Positions 7,302 to 16,693 are shown, numbered from the stretch's first letter. The stretch: 64,000 nucleotides of DNA from a virus (IMGVR_UViG_3300022699_000302:124001-188000), one strand, 5' to 3'. Notes: generated by a model from the letters alone, not told the origin. A program made the numbers and translations.

Positions 7302-9627
7302 CAAGAAAGTTAGCAAGGCTTTTGACGTCGGCGTTTACTCGGGGTACTTTCCTCGGGTCAATGCTGGTAACCCGTCTGAGATTGATCTGATTACTGGCTT
7401 GGACAGCGTTTCCGCTGCGATCCAGGAAGAAGGTGTTAGGATCGAAGAGGATGCTGATGTCTTGTCAGCAGTTACGATCTCCACCCCTCATCCCTCGTTG
7501 CCCCGCTATGACCTTGTTGTAGTTGAGTACCAGTACACCACAAACACTGCTGTTTCAGCGGTGTACAAAGTGATCCAAGGATCTGTGGCGCCGACCGCTT
7601 CAGATCCTATTCCTCTTCCCCAGGCCGGATCTTACCAGGTCCCGATCTGCTATGTCCTAGTAGACGCGGGACCTGGTCCGGTAGTCCTCGACCAAGAAGA
7701 CCTTCTTCCGGTTGTTCGAGGGCAAGATGTCGCCGCCGCTTCTGAAGTCGGATCTCTTAAGGCCCGTATCGATCCGACCGACACACGTCGGATCTACGTT
7801 CATGCTGGCCTGTTCTACGGCCAGGACGGTCAGACGATCGTCGATTTTAGGGGAGGATACTCCTCAGCTTCGGATCTTATCGATCCTGGCTTGGGCAGCA
7901 CAAACTACCAAGTTTTTGCGCTCAACGATGGTGGCGAAGTAGTCCATAGAGGGACCGCCTCAACTTTTGAGACGGTACCGAGTCTGGACAATGAATCGGT
8001 ACCGCTGGTGGTGGCTGAGGTACAGAATCCCGCCGGCACCCCTGAGATTAATCGTCTCCGTGATATTCGATCAGCTTTGGTCCGGCGTACAGTCGAGAAC
8101 GAGGAGATCGAAGAATATCGGGATATGCTGGACTCTACGACATTTACCGAGATGCTCGTGGAGCCCTTTACCGATGACGACAACATTGACTTCTCTACGT
8201 TGAGCGACGGTGGATTAGGTGCTGCTCTGGAAGTGTCGGTTGATACCTCAGACTCTTCTTTGACTTTTGAATTCGACGGCAGTGCTACAGCGGTCAGTGA
8301 CATCGAGATCGTTCTAGGGGACCTCTTAGCCGGTGCAGGTCTTAGCGCGATTGAAGATTTTTGTGTAGTGGCTCAGCATGATATCGGTGCGACAGTTCCG
8401 TCACTCCAATATGATCGAAGCTTTTCCAGCGCAGTAGCCGGGTTCACCGGTACCCCCCGGGATTTGGCCAACAACGCTACATCTACGGTAGAACAGACTG
8501 TCTCGACCCCGGCTAATTTCTTCCTGAAGTTGATCATCCCGGCGTCATTCTTCGTCGCGGGTCCGGCTCAGACCTACAAGATTAGCTCGGTCGGAGTTCT
8601 CACCAATACCGATCCGGAGACCGCGCGTCTGGACTCCGTTCTTGACGACGCCAATGAAGCATTCCAGCAGTCCTTGCGTAACGCTATCGGAAACCCGTTT
8701 CAGTTCTGGACCCATCCCAACGACACTGAATTCGCGGAGATGACGGATAACGACATCTTCTCGGACACGATTAGTACAGCCTCGGACGACATTACGAACT
8801 TTGTTAAACAGTTCGGACCTGACGGATGGATCACTCCCTGGACTTCTGGCATTTCGGTTACTCCGGTTGTTCGTAGGGTGCCGGCGGGATCGATCTCCCC
8901 AAGTGATATTGCCTCTTTCGACTTAGAGGTGGACCTTCCTCAATCTATTGGTTCTTCCGAAGACGCCCCTCTGGAATATCGAATTCCGTTCCACGAAATC
9001 GAGCGGGGAAAAGACTACTCGTTCGCCGTAGATGTCGACTCTAGTCTGCCCGATCAACTCGGCGTGCAGATCATTTTCTACAAGAAAACGTTTTCCGGCG
9101 CGGGGATCCTGGCTGTAGAGAATCAGACTGCCGCAGTGTTCAACACAACAGCGTCCCAGAGAATCCTTGTTTCAACTTCCGGGTCATTCCAGACTTCGGC
9201 CGAGACGTATGCTATTGGATTTCGGTTGGTCTTCCGTTCCTCGACTTCAGCGAATACTACGGTTCTGGCCGGAAGCCCCATGGCAACATCCGGAGGATTC
9301 ACCTCATCCTTGCCGTTTGTTCAGCCCGAGAACCCGCTGCTCAAGTCTCAAAGGTATACGTATTTGTCCCACATCCGTTACCTCGGATACGCGACGGAAG
9401 GGACTCGGGTCGGGACAAGAGTGCCGCATCCCACGATGTATTCGATGCTGGGCACTCTCCGCGCCAGTCTGGTCCAGACACCGAACGCACAGAACTCGTC
9501 AAATGTCGGAAATATCTCGGTATCAGCAGACGAGAACGAAGTGGAAATCTCTGGGGACGTTTCGAACTCCGGGCCGTTTGTCATCGATGCTTTGGTCCTG
9601 AACGAAGTACTTTACGAGAGAGTGTAA
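7246..9627 (+). CDS. Large fibre / baseplate-attachment protein
   Basis: A 793-residue protein starting inside the last 56 bases of the lipoprotein gene; AGAGG lies six bases before its ATG. The N-terminal domain (about 15-165) resembles phage baseplate or fibre head-binding regions: FDVGVYSGYFPRVNAG, then PRYDLVVVEYQY and a DLLPVVRGQD end. The rest is beta-rich, with a probable jelly-roll stretch (about 540-700) and a beta-rich C-terminus. No enzymatic motif. The largest appendage protein here and a likely anchor for the fibres encoded downstream. Confidence 0.6.
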   Translation: MTQTRIFQFHAPETARRHNKKVSKAFDVGVYSGYFPRVNAGNPSEIDLITGLDSVSAAIQEEGVRIEEDADVLSAVTISTPHPSLPRYDLVVVEYQYTTNTAVSAVYKVIQGSVAPTASDPIPLPQAGSYQVPICYVLVDAGPGPVVLDQEDLLPVVRGQDVAAASEVGSLKARIDPTDTRRIYVHAGLFYGQDGQTIVDFRGGYSSASDLIDPGLGSTNYQVFALNDGGEVVHRGTASTFETVPSLDNESVPLVVAEVQNPAGTPEINRLRDIRSALVRRTVENEEIEEYRDMLDSTTFTEMLVEPFTDDDNIDFSTLSDGGLGAALEVSVDTSDSSLTFEFDGSATAVSDIEIVLGDLLAGAGLSAIEDFCVVAQHDIGATVPSLQYDRSFSSAVAGFTGTPRDLANNATSTVEQTVSTPANFFLKLIIPASFFVAGPAQTYKISSVGVLTNTDPETARLDSVLDDANEAFQQSLRNAIGNPFQFWTHPNDTEFAEMTDNDIFSDTISTASDDITNFVKQFGPDGWITPWTSGISVTPVVRRVPAGSISPSDIASFDLEVDLPQSIGSSEDAPLEYRIPFHEIERGKDYSFAVDVDSSLPDQLGVQIIFYKKTFSGAGILAVENQTAAVFNTTASQRILVSTSGSFQTSAETYAIGFRLVFRSSTSANTTVLAGSPMATSGGFTSSLPFVQPENPLLKSQRYTYLSHIRYLGYATEGTRVGTRVPHPTMYSMLGTLRASLVQTPNAQNSSNVGNISVSADENEVEISGDVSNSGPFVIDALVLNEVLYERV

Positions 9628-9628
9628 T

Positions 9629-10213
9629 ATGCCGTTTGTTGAAGAAATCCCAGGATCCTCGCAAAGAGCCTTTCGTAAAGACAAGGTTCCTCAGGAGAAG
9701 TTCAGGTTCGTCACCGCTACTTCGGGCCAACGGTTCACTGCCGAGTTCGGTACATCCGGCAGTACCGCCATCAACGCCGGTATTGGTACGATCACCCTTC
9801 CGTTCGAGTACTTTGTTGGACAGAAGCAGGTTCAGGTGTTCCTGATCACTCCCGGTACTGCGACCCGAACTCCGTTGATCAATGAGACCGATTATCTGCA
9901 GGCCATCGCCGATGGTGATGTTGCGACAGGCTTGGGTGGTTCTGGGTATGTCTTCAGAGAAATTACCAAAAATACTGTGGAGGTCGAGAACCTCGCTGGT
10001 GCCATCACTACCGAGATCTTCGAGGTCTTTGTGCCTCATACTTCAGTTCCCGGAGCTAATGAGAACCGTGTAGTGGTCAACGATCAGCCCGACGATATCG
10101 CGATTCAGCTGAAGGGCAACGGGGACGGTTTTGAGATGGTGGCTCCTGGCGGAATTGTCTACATCGTCTCAATCGGTGATGGCGGTGTGCTCAACGTAAG
10201 GCAGAAGCTCTAA
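9629..10213 (+). CDS. Fibre-cassette structural protein
   Basis: A 194-residue protein starting one base after the previous stop. It is beta-rich with regularly spaced Gly and Thr, including FRFVTATSGQRFTAEFG near the N-terminus and FEMVAPGGIVYIVSIGDGGVL near the C-terminus. It joins the next gene by TAATG. No recognised family; a small linker or adaptor between the large fibre protein and the three fibres downstream is possible from position. Confidence 0.55.
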   Translation: MPFVEEIPGSSQRAFRKDKVPQEKFRFVTATSGQRFTAEFGTSGSTAINAGIGTITLPFEYFVGQKQVQVFLITPGTATRTPLINETDYLQAIADGDVATGLGGSGYVFREITKNTVEVENLAGAITTEIFEVFVPHTSVPGANENRVVVNDQPDDIAIQLKGNGDGFEMVAPGGIVYIVSIGDGGVLNVRQKL

Positions 10214-11394
10214 TGACCCAGACTCTGGACGGAAATTCCATCCCGAACCTCTTGATCAACGGAGGTTTTGAAGAAGAGACCCCAGACGGGCTCGACCCGG
10301 TTTGTTGGTCGATTCGGGACGCGAGGGCTACGTCCTCGATCACGCTAGCTGCTGAGGATAGCTGCCCCAATAATGTGTCCATGATCTCTAGTGGTGATTC
10401 CCAGGGTAATTTCTGGACGCGAGTGACCCAACCACAGCGCTACCCCGGCCTGCGTAATTTCATGAGGGTTGCCGTCAATAAAACCTCGACACCTGTTGAG
10501 ATGTTTTATGACCTGTTTTTGACACGGTTGGCTTCGACTATTGCTCGAGACACCTCGCCGCTTCCCGAGAATTACGACTACACCACGGCCACGACGACTG
10601 CTTTCTTCAATCAATATCGAGGACTTCCTGGGCGAACCGGTAATATCAATAACGCGGGTCCCGACCTTCTCGGCAAAGTCGTAACGATCGCTTTCTCGTA
10701 TTTCGTTGAAGAGGGTTCTGGCCAGATCGAGCTATTTCATGAGTTTGCCGATGAGTCTCTGGGTAACATCGAAGAATTCGGTCCTGACCCTACTGCCGCC
10801 ACCACTGGTAAAGTCGTGGTGAACAACGCGATTAAGTCTAATGCCTGGAAAAGGGTTGGTCAGGTTTTCCAAATCCCGTCGGCCCGAGCTGTCCATACAT
10901 TTCCCTCTGGTCCTTCTGTCTCACAAGAAGACACACTGAGAGGCTTGAATCTGCGGCTGACGCGAACTTCGGAATCTGATGCATTCATCGTATACATTAC
11001 AGCTGTAGCGATGGTCCACGGGGACTATGGGCTGCCTGACGGTGTGCCTTACAACGGCGATCTGTCCTATATCTTGGACCCCCGTAATATCGTCCGTCCT
11101 AGCTTTGGAGAAACACCCCCACCGGGGTTCCGGCCGTTTACTGATCTAGTAGGATCAGATGTCTTATTGCGGTTCCCTTCTGGAATCACAACGGATCCGA
11201 CGCCCCTGCAGCTTGATGGTGAAGAGACTCACATACACGAGCTCTCGGGAAGAGGCGGAGTATCGAGTAAGAAGAGAGCCGGCGGAAGCGGAGATGCTGG
11301 AGCCAGAACGAGAGAGCACGTAGACGAGCACGAAGTTTCTGAGGCACTGAATGCGCCGACTTCACGATCAGCGTATCTAACGATCAAACTGTAG
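10213..11394 (+). CDS. Fibre paralogue 1 (jelly-roll N-terminus, HxH C-terminus)
   Basis: A 393-residue protein. The N-terminal NLLINGGFE opens a carbohydrate-binding-like jelly-roll, a fold common in phage fibres. Near residue 300 PPPGFRPF resembles the PPGW pattern of tail-collar domains. THIHEL follows, then a Gly/Arg/Lys-rich stretch and a short terminal strand SAYLTIKL. The same plan (NG start, PPG-aromatic motif, HxH, terminal strand) recurs in the next two genes. HxH motifs in T4-type fibre tips bind metal ions; by analogy this end may be a trimeric metal-stabilised tip. Confidence 0.6.
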   Translation: MTQTLDGNSIPNLLINGGFEEETPDGLDPVCWSIRDARATSSITLAAEDSCPNNVSMISSGDSQGNFWTRVTQPQRYPGLRNFMRVAVNKTSTPVEMFYDLFLTRLASTIARDTSPLPENYDYTTATTTAFFNQYRGLPGRTGNINNAGPDLLGKVVTIAFSYFVEEGSGQIELFHEFADESLGNIEEFGPDPTAATTGKVVVNNAIKSNAWKRVGQVFQIPSARAVHTFPSGPSVSQEDTLRGLNLRLTRTSESDAFIVYITAVAMVHGDYGLPDGVPYNGDLSYILDPRNIVRPSFGETPPPGFRPFTDLVGSDVLLRFPSGITTDPTPLQLDGEETHIHELSGRGGVSSKKRAGGSGDAGARTREHVDEHEVSEALNAPTSRSAYLTIKL

Positions 11395-11396
11395 AT

Positions 11397-13547
11397 ATGG
11401 GTGTAATTCCCGACATTGTCTCTCAGCTCAACCTGGTCCGGAACGGGGACTTCAGGCACTATGTCAATACGGACACTTCGCCCGCCCCAGGAGCCACGGT
11501 GTGGCCTCCTCTAATCGCGCATTGGGAACTGTCTTTATCGGCAACCCCGCTTGCATCTACGGTGACGGATCAGGTCGTTGTGGGAGAACAGGAGCCCAAG
11601 AGGTACCTGGAGCTGCAGACCGGAGAAATCTTATCTCAGCGAATCATCTCAACAGACGTATTCCAGAGGCCGTCGGTACGGGAGAATGAGTGCTCTATTT
11701 CGAGTCTGGGCGTTGGTAACCAAATCACAGTGACAGCCACTGCTCCATTTTTCATCAATGATGAGCCGGCCCCCGCTCCCCTTTCTGCAATCTCGGTCTC
11801 CATGAATGTCGGCGATCTCGTCCAAGTCGCTAATTTCACTGATTCTGATGGATCGGGCACGTATCGGGTGGTCTCAGTGACTTCCGATACTGTGGCGATC
11901 CTCGAACCGGTTACTGTCCCTGACCCATCGGTCAATGCTGTTGGTCATGTCCTCAACGTGATCCGTACGCTCGATACCCACTTGATCGATCTGACCTTGG
12001 TCTACTCGATTCCGTCGGGCCAACCCGATACAGCTGTCACCCCCTCTATCGAGTTGATCCGTGAACTTCCCATGGCTGCTGACGCGGTCGGACCGATCAC
12101 AATCGCCGGCGGTAATACCTATGACTCTGTCATTAACCCTGGCGGCATCACCAAGCAAATGATTCATCGATTCGTTATCGAGCGTCCCCGGAAGCCTCGA
12201 TACATCAACCTCAAGTTGCGTGAAACAGGCTTGGGCAGCATCGATATCGGAGATGTGGGATTGTTCATCGGCAATTACCACATGCCGGTTACAACGACTT
12301 TTCCTGTGCCTTCCGGCACGGTTCAGGATGCAATGCCTGTTCCACCCGATCATTTGCATCTATTGACTGGTCGGGGGGACCTGATCCTCATGAGGGCGGG
12401 ATCCCAGGCGCCTGAAGGCTACAAGAAGCTCAAGGAAGAGATAGCCTTCCAGAACGCTGTAGTCACCATTACTTACGACGCTGTATCCGATCTTTCCGAG
12501 ATTACTGTTACGGACTGGCAAGTTCCTCCTGACCTTCTGTCGGGAACTTTCGAGATTGTATTCGAGGATAGTCCTGCGGCCCCTGGCAACCCCGGCCCCC
12601 TCGACATGTCGATTCGTATGTCGGACGTCGAGTTTTCCGATGGCCGAATTGGTGGGGCCGAGATCGACCTTGCCGGCTTAACTGCTGGTGAAACCGTTGA
12701 GATCGGATACCCGCCGTTCCCTAATACGGTGACTCTCACTGAAGGGATAGACTTCACCGATGCAGCGACCCTAGCAGCCGCGATCAATACGGATACGAAT
12801 CTGAGCCCTGTTATCGTAGCAACAGCCGTGGGCACAGTAGTAGAGATTAGAACTGTTACAGCTGGTTGGACTAATGCCCAGCTCGTTACAGAGGGTTATT
12901 CCGTGGCAGACACGGTTACCGGTGCTGACTGGGAAAAGATCGGCGGCGGTGCCTTATCTCCGGGGGGTCATCTCAACATCCCGACAGGTAACCCGACTTC
13001 AGCGTTGTTCAATGTCCGGGGAGACCACTCTCCTCGTTCCGGCTCATCGGCTCTAGTAGTAGCGACTGCCCCGCTTCTCTCTAACGCGTCTTCGCAGGCC
13101 GGCGACCTAGAAAAACCATCGAAGCGAGGTACTGATGCAGTGGCTCTCGCCGCTGATCAACTCGAGCTCGATACGGCAGGTGTGGAGCTCAATGATATCC
13201 TGACCTTCACAACGGAAGACGGGGACCCTTTAGCTCCCTCAGGTGGTCAGGGGCCGACATATCAGATCACATCTGTGAATATCGAGGAAAACGAGGTCGT
13301 AGTACAAGACATCACCGGGGGTTCTACTGATGTTACGGTGTATGCCACCACCGTGAACAACTATTATGTGATCGAAAAGTCATCAGCTAAGCACAGCCAC
13401 TACGGCAGCAAAGCTGACATTGATGAGCGAGAGCTAGACTCCGGTGGTGCGAATTCCAATACTGGTCGTGGTAACCACGGTCACGAATTCTACGCGGACG
13501 ACGCCATTCCGCCGTACCGTAAGTTCATCATCTGTGAGAAGTTGTAA
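11397..13547 (+). CDS. Fibre paralogue 2 (collar and HxH C-terminus, sheath-like insert)
   Basis: A 716-residue protein with NLVRNGDF near the N-terminus, a PEGYKKL collar-like motif at about 340, and HSHYG...NHGHEF before a terminal YRKFIICEKL strand. Residues about 419-535 are strikingly similar to a module found twice in the tail sheath at 53237: both have AGETV/VGETV, AAxIN, GWTNA, VADTVTGADW and ALSP. This is a shared domain between a fibre and the sheath. It overlaps the next gene by TAATG. Fibre role inferred from architecture and position. Confidence 0.65.
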   Translation: MGVIPDIVSQLNLVRNGDFRHYVNTDTSPAPGATVWPPLIAHWELSLSATPLASTVTDQVVVGEQEPKRYLELQTGEILSQRIISTDVFQRPSVRENECSISSLGVGNQITVTATAPFFINDEPAPAPLSAISVSMNVGDLVQVANFTDSDGSGTYRVVSVTSDTVAILEPVTVPDPSVNAVGHVLNVIRTLDTHLIDLTLVYSIPSGQPDTAVTPSIELIRELPMAADAVGPITIAGGNTYDSVINPGGITKQMIHRFVIERPRKPRYINLKLRETGLGSIDIGDVGLFIGNYHMPVTTTFPVPSGTVQDAMPVPPDHLHLLTGRGDLILMRAGSQAPEGYKKLKEEIAFQNAVVTITYDAVSDLSEITVTDWQVPPDLLSGTFEIVFEDSPAAPGNPGPLDMSIRMSDVEFSDGRIGGAEIDLAGLTAGETVEIGYPPFPNTVTLTEGIDFTDAATLAAAINTDTNLSPVIVATAVGTVVEIRTVTAGWTNAQLVTEGYSVADTVTGADWEKIGGGALSPGGHLNIPTGNPTSALFNVRGDHSPRSGSSALVVATAPLLSNASSQAGDLEKPSKRGTDAVALAADQLELDTAGVELNDILTFTTEDGDPLAPSGGQGPTYQITSVNIEENEVVVQDITGGSTDVTVYATTVNNYYVIEKSSAKHSHYGSKADIDERELDSGGANSNTGRGNHGHEFYADDAIPPYRKFIICEKL

Positions 13548-14563
13548 TGGCTCTGGGATCTTCAGCTGCGGGTGCGGGGCTCGGCCACGCGATCAACTGG
13601 CTGCGTAACGGCAGCCTGAACCGCATATTCCGGGGCGTCAGCTATACCACGTACGACGATGCACCAATTACCGATCAGCCTGCTAGTGATTACGCTTTCC
13701 AAGTCACAGATGACGGTGGTGCAGGGGTTTACGACCCCTTCCCCTCATTGACTCTCGACGTTGGTGGAGACGCACCAACCGAGTCTCTTATGGCGAACTG
13801 GAGCATTTCTGGTGCCCAGGGGCAATTTGTTACTGAACCTCGAGATCCCGTTTCAGGAGAACGAGTAACAGGATTTGCAGGTACTTCTCCAGTCCGGTTC
13901 ACTTTCCTTGAAACTGGAGAGGTTGTTCTCGAACAATCGATCGACCCTTTCTCTCATCTACTAGATCGAGCTGCAACTCTGTTCATGTTTTTGGGAAAAG
14001 ATGCGGGGTCGGTAAACGCTAAGCTACAGATCGATTACGGCACTCGAGTCGATGAGTCAATCAATGTCCCCAGCTCTGCGTACGGAGCCGGCGGGAATCT
14101 CCGACTCAATGTCACACCACCTTACGATGCAACTCAGTTTGTTGTGAAAGTCACCTTGAGCGGGAATTCGAACAACTCGTTGTATCTCGGTCAGATGGGC
14201 CTTTATCTCGGTAACTACAGCACAGTCCGCTTTGTCGACGATATTACAGAGCAGGGTCGACCTCGAGGTGAGTGTGCTTTCTATTGGGGGTATCCCGCAC
14301 CTCCCGGATATCGAACCATTTGTGAGGAAGACAATCTTCTCGTTTTCCATTCTACCGGAGATGCTCAAGTCGATGGTTTTGTCGAAGATCCCGTCGGAGG
14401 AGAGCGCGAACACAACCATGGTGGCCGCACTAAAGTGGCGGACTCGGCTGACAACCCTAAGAAGGACGGCAAATTCGTCTTAGCGAAGAACCACTACCAC
14501 TTTGTAGCACCTGCTGAGATGAATCCGCTCAACTTCAAGATCCTCATTGTCGAACGAATCTAG
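13547..14563 (+). CDS. Fibre paralogue 3 (HxH C-terminus)
   Basis: A 338-residue protein, last of the fibre cassette. WLRNGSLNRIF near residue 18 matches the NG-start of the two paralogues upstream. PAPPGYRTICEEDNLL (about 250) matches the tail-collar pattern, followed by EHNHGG and KNHYHF and the terminal strand FKILIVERI. Shortest and most compact of the three. It is followed by a palindrome and a GC hairpin. Confidence 0.6.
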   Translation: MALGSSAAGAGLGHAINWLRNGSLNRIFRGVSYTTYDDAPITDQPASDYAFQVTDDGGAGVYDPFPSLTLDVGGDAPTESLMANWSISGAQGQFVTEPRDPVSGERVTGFAGTSPVRFTFLETGEVVLEQSIDPFSHLLDRAATLFMFLGKDAGSVNAKLQIDYGTRVDESINVPSSAYGAGGNLRLNVTPPYDATQFVVKVTLSGNSNNSLYLGQMGLYLGNYSTVRFVDDITEQGRPRGECAFYWGYPAPPGYRTICEEDNLLVFHSTGDAQVDGFVEDPVGGEREHNHGGRTKVADSADNPKKDGKFVLAKNHYHFVAPAEMNPLNFKILIVERI

Positions 14564-14579
14564 CCTAAAAGAAAAGGAC

Positions 14580-14602
14580 TTGGTTGCATCGGATGAAACC
14601 AA
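14580..14602 (+). repeat. 23-base palindrome, copy 2 (intergenic)
   Basis: TTGGTTGCATC and GGATGAAACCAA arms, flanked by AC and GT so the symmetry extends to ACTTGG...CCAAGT. It lies 17 bases after the fibre operon stop and is followed by an A-run. Confidence 0.7.
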
Positions 14603-14615
14603 GTAAAAAAGGGGT

Positions 14616-14633
14616 GGGGCCCCGAAGGGCCCC
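14616..14633. terminator. GGGGCCC-CGAA-GGGCCCC hairpin after the fibre operon
   Basis: GGGGCCC at 14616-14622 and GGGCCCC at 14627-14633 with a CGAA loop. There is no U-run on the plus strand, but on the minus strand it is followed by ACCCCTTTTTT. A nearly identical hairpin sits after the terminase gene at 37223. Direction of action is uncertain. Confidence 0.5.
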
Positions 14634-14728
14634 CGGTGCGGCAGCTATCGCTACCTGCTGCTCCTGATGATCGTTAGATCGGTCATCCCCCTTACGGAAT
14701 TGTCCCGCGAGATAATTTCCACTCATCT

Positions 14729-14757
14729 TCTTAGGCCGCATCTATCGCCCATACTGG
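14729..14757 (+). promoter_or_regulatory. Repeated TCTTAGGCCG...GCC...TGG element, copy 2
   Basis: TCTTAGGCCG, eight bases, GCC, five bases, TGG, ending 19 bases before the ATG of the tailspike-like gene and preceded by CTCAT. Same spacing as copy 1. Candidate promoter of the second plus-strand block. Confidence 0.6.
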
Positions 14758-14776
14758 ATGTACGGAGGATCAGCGG

Positions 14777-16093
14777 ATGGCGATGAAAGTTATAACTCGG
14801 TCCCTACCCCGAGCATATGTAGGTGAGCCCTACAGTGCTCGTCTTGATGTTGTGGACGGTGTCGAGCCATACACCTGGGCTCTGGACGGGGCGTCTGATC
14901 CCCTACCTACTGGACTGACGCTCAATGCCGATGGAACAATTACCGGCACGCCTACCGCCGCTCCCGATACCTATACCAACTTGATTTTCGAGGCTACGGA
15001 CGGAGTTCCCTCTACCGCAACGACCAACCCTCTCTCTATTGAAGTAGAGCCCGGTGTTTACAAGCGTGCCGGCGCTTACCTCATGGAGCCTAACGTCAAT
15101 GAAACGATTGATCGGGTTCAGGGCGACGGTGATCAGGTAAGTCGATTCGAGTTTATGCGCCATTTCCATCGCAGCCGCGATGTAGCTAGTGGTGAGCCTG
15201 ACTACTTGCAGGCTCTCCAGTTCCTTCACGACGGGAGTGACTTGCAAGCCACAGCACTCCCTTCAGGATTTACTGCCGGTCAGTCCATCAATGCAGCGTT
15301 GATCTACCTGGACGGCCTTATTACAACCATCGATCCGCCATTCACTGTCCTGCCTGATCCCAGTGGGGATACTACTGGAGCCACGGATGCTGCTGCACTT
15401 AACGCCGTTTGGGGAGACGCTTCCACTAAAGAGTGGTTAGTGATTCCTCCTAGTTGTGACGCCGCGAACCCCTACTACATCGACGCGGACATAACTAATG
15501 GAGGGATCAAAGGATTTATGCTGACTGCAGCTAACGTGAAGCAAGATTTTCATTTCCTCGACTCAATTTCTTCTCCGCATACCCCCGGTACTCCTCGGGA
15601 AATTCGGGAGATCAATCAGATGCATGGCGTGGGTATGGGATTAGGTGTTCGGCCCATGCCTTTCTCCACGATGATTGAAATCGTGAATTCAGTGGTGGAG
15701 ATTGAACAGTACGACCTTCTTCCCGGAGATATAGGATATATTCGAGAAAGCGAGATTCGCATTGCTGACGAGACGGCTCGCATCTCTTCGGCAGCATCGC
15801 AGGTTTCTCTGTTCGAAAACGATATCTTATTTACCGGGTCCGCCAATAACGCCCAGAATGCTCTGACGATGGGAGCAGTCGCTAATTCAACGGTGAGGAT
15901 CTCGAGTAATTGGATTAATGGGGACCTCGGAGGGTCCGCCACAATTTTTGATTTTTCCGCCGGTGTTGCAACAGCATTAGTGGCGGTAGGCCCTAATACA
16001 TTCAGGGATACGACAGGAACGGGTACTTACACCGCTGTCAATACGGCCGGATTTGCAGGCGGAACTGCTGTTAGCCCCCAGGCTACGATATAA
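14777..16093 (+). CDS. Tailspike-like protein with N-terminal Ig-like domain
   Basis: A 438-residue protein; ATG with GGAGG eight bases upstream. Residues 7-90 form a putative-Ig module (SLPRAYVGEPYSARLDVVDG ... ITGTPTAAPDTY). Residues about 200-438 look like a right-handed beta-helix: a TDAAALNAVWGDA opening resembles the start of pectate-lyase-type tailspikes, and later Asn/Ser/Val-rich rungs follow (NSVVEIEQ, SEIRIADETARISSAASQVSLFENDI). Such proteins often cut or bind surface polysaccharide, but no catalytic residues can be assigned here. First gene of a new transcription block. Confidence 0.6.
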   Translation: MAMKVITRSLPRAYVGEPYSARLDVVDGVEPYTWALDGASDPLPTGLTLNADGTITGTPTAAPDTYTNLIFEATDGVPSTATTNPLSIEVEPGVYKRAGAYLMEPNVNETIDRVQGDGDQVSRFEFMRHFHRSRDVASGEPDYLQALQFLHDGSDLQATALPSGFTAGQSINAALIYLDGLITTIDPPFTVLPDPSGDTTGATDAAALNAVWGDASTKEWLVIPPSCDAANPYYIDADITNGGIKGFMLTAANVKQDFHFLDSISSPHTPGTPREIREINQMHGVGMGLGVRPMPFSTMIEIVNSVVEIEQYDLLPGDIGYIRESEIRIADETARISSAASQVSLFENDILFTGSANNAQNALTMGAVANSTVRISSNWINGDLGGSATIFDFSAGVATALVAVGPNTFRDTTGTGTYTAVNTAGFAGGTAVSPQATI

Positions 16094-16104
16094 GGGAGGC
16101 TATA

Positions 16105-16557
16105 ATGTTCTTGTTGGAAGCTATAGAGTCAGGGATCAGCACCGCCTGGCTATCTTTGATCCTGGGACCGTTCGGCGCTTTGGTGCTGTCTCTCTGGGTC
16201 GGATACGAACGTAAGAAGGAGATCAAACGCCTCCAGGATTTGTTAGGGGAAAGAGCTAAGACGCACGAAGAGTTTATGCTTTCTGTGATCGCAGAGAAAA
16301 GCGAATTGCTTGAGAAGCAGCTGAGGGCTGCCGAGAAAACTAGAGAAGCACTTGCCAGTTTTGCTCGTACGCTCGAGGCTCTCTCGCAGCACATGGAGAA
16401 ATCCAATGGGATTATGGCACAAGCTCATGGCGATCTTGACACGCTCAAGCTCCAATGGGCTCGTTTTGAAGGACGAGAAGAAGGGAAGCGAGGAAACACT
16501 GGACCCGGAGAACCGGGAACAGGAGACCAAAACGAGGAGAAAGGTCCTGGAGGATAA
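16105..16557 (+). CDS. Membrane-anchored coiled-coil protein (spanin-like?)
   Basis: A 150-residue protein with GGGAGG five bases before its ATG. One membrane segment spans residues about 12-33 (TAWLSLILGPFGALVLSLWV), followed by a long charged coiled coil (35-120) and a Gly/Glu-rich tail. N-terminal anchor plus coiled coil is the layout of inner-membrane spanins (Rz type) but also of other phage membrane proteins. Its 3' end overlaps another gene in a different frame by 152 bases, an arrangement seen in Rz/Rz1 pairs. Lysis role is only a suggestion. Confidence 0.55.
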   Translation: MFLLEAIESGISTAWLSLILGPFGALVLSLWVGYERKKEIKRLQDLLGERAKTHEEFMLSVIAEKSELLEKQLRAAEKTREALASFARTLEALSQHMEKSNGIMAQAHGDLDTLKLQWARFEGREEGKRGNTGPGEPGTGDQNEEKGPGG

Positions 16558-16675
16558 AGCCGCCGTTTGTCAGGCCGCTCTTACCGTGGAGCAAGCCAAG
16601 CTGGATGAGGAATTTTCTCGTGTCAGTCGACTGAGCGAAGAGATTGCTCGTTCTGCGTCTAAGAAGGTTTCTTAA
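16406..16675 (+). CDS. Overlapping coiled-coil protein
   Basis: An 89-residue protein whose first half lies inside the preceding gene in another frame. I chose the ATG at 16406 because GGAG stands seven bases upstream; the earlier ATG at 16352 has no such site. The second half, beyond 16557, is the only coding content there and forms a coiled coil (QAALTVEQAKLDEEFSRVSR). It has no signal peptide or lipobox, so it is not a typical Rz1. Function unknown. Confidence 0.5.
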   Translation: MGLWHKLMAILTRSSSNGLVLKDEKKGSEETLDPENREQETKTRRKVLEDKAAVCQAALTVEQAKLDEEFSRVSRLSEEIARSASKKVS

Positions 16676-16693
16676 TGCACATCAGGTATTCCA

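Noticed and set aside
16352-16405. Earlier start for the overlapping coiled-coil gene
   Set aside because: No ribosome site precedes 16352 and the added residues are Arg/Ser-rich shadow sequence; GGAG supports 16406.
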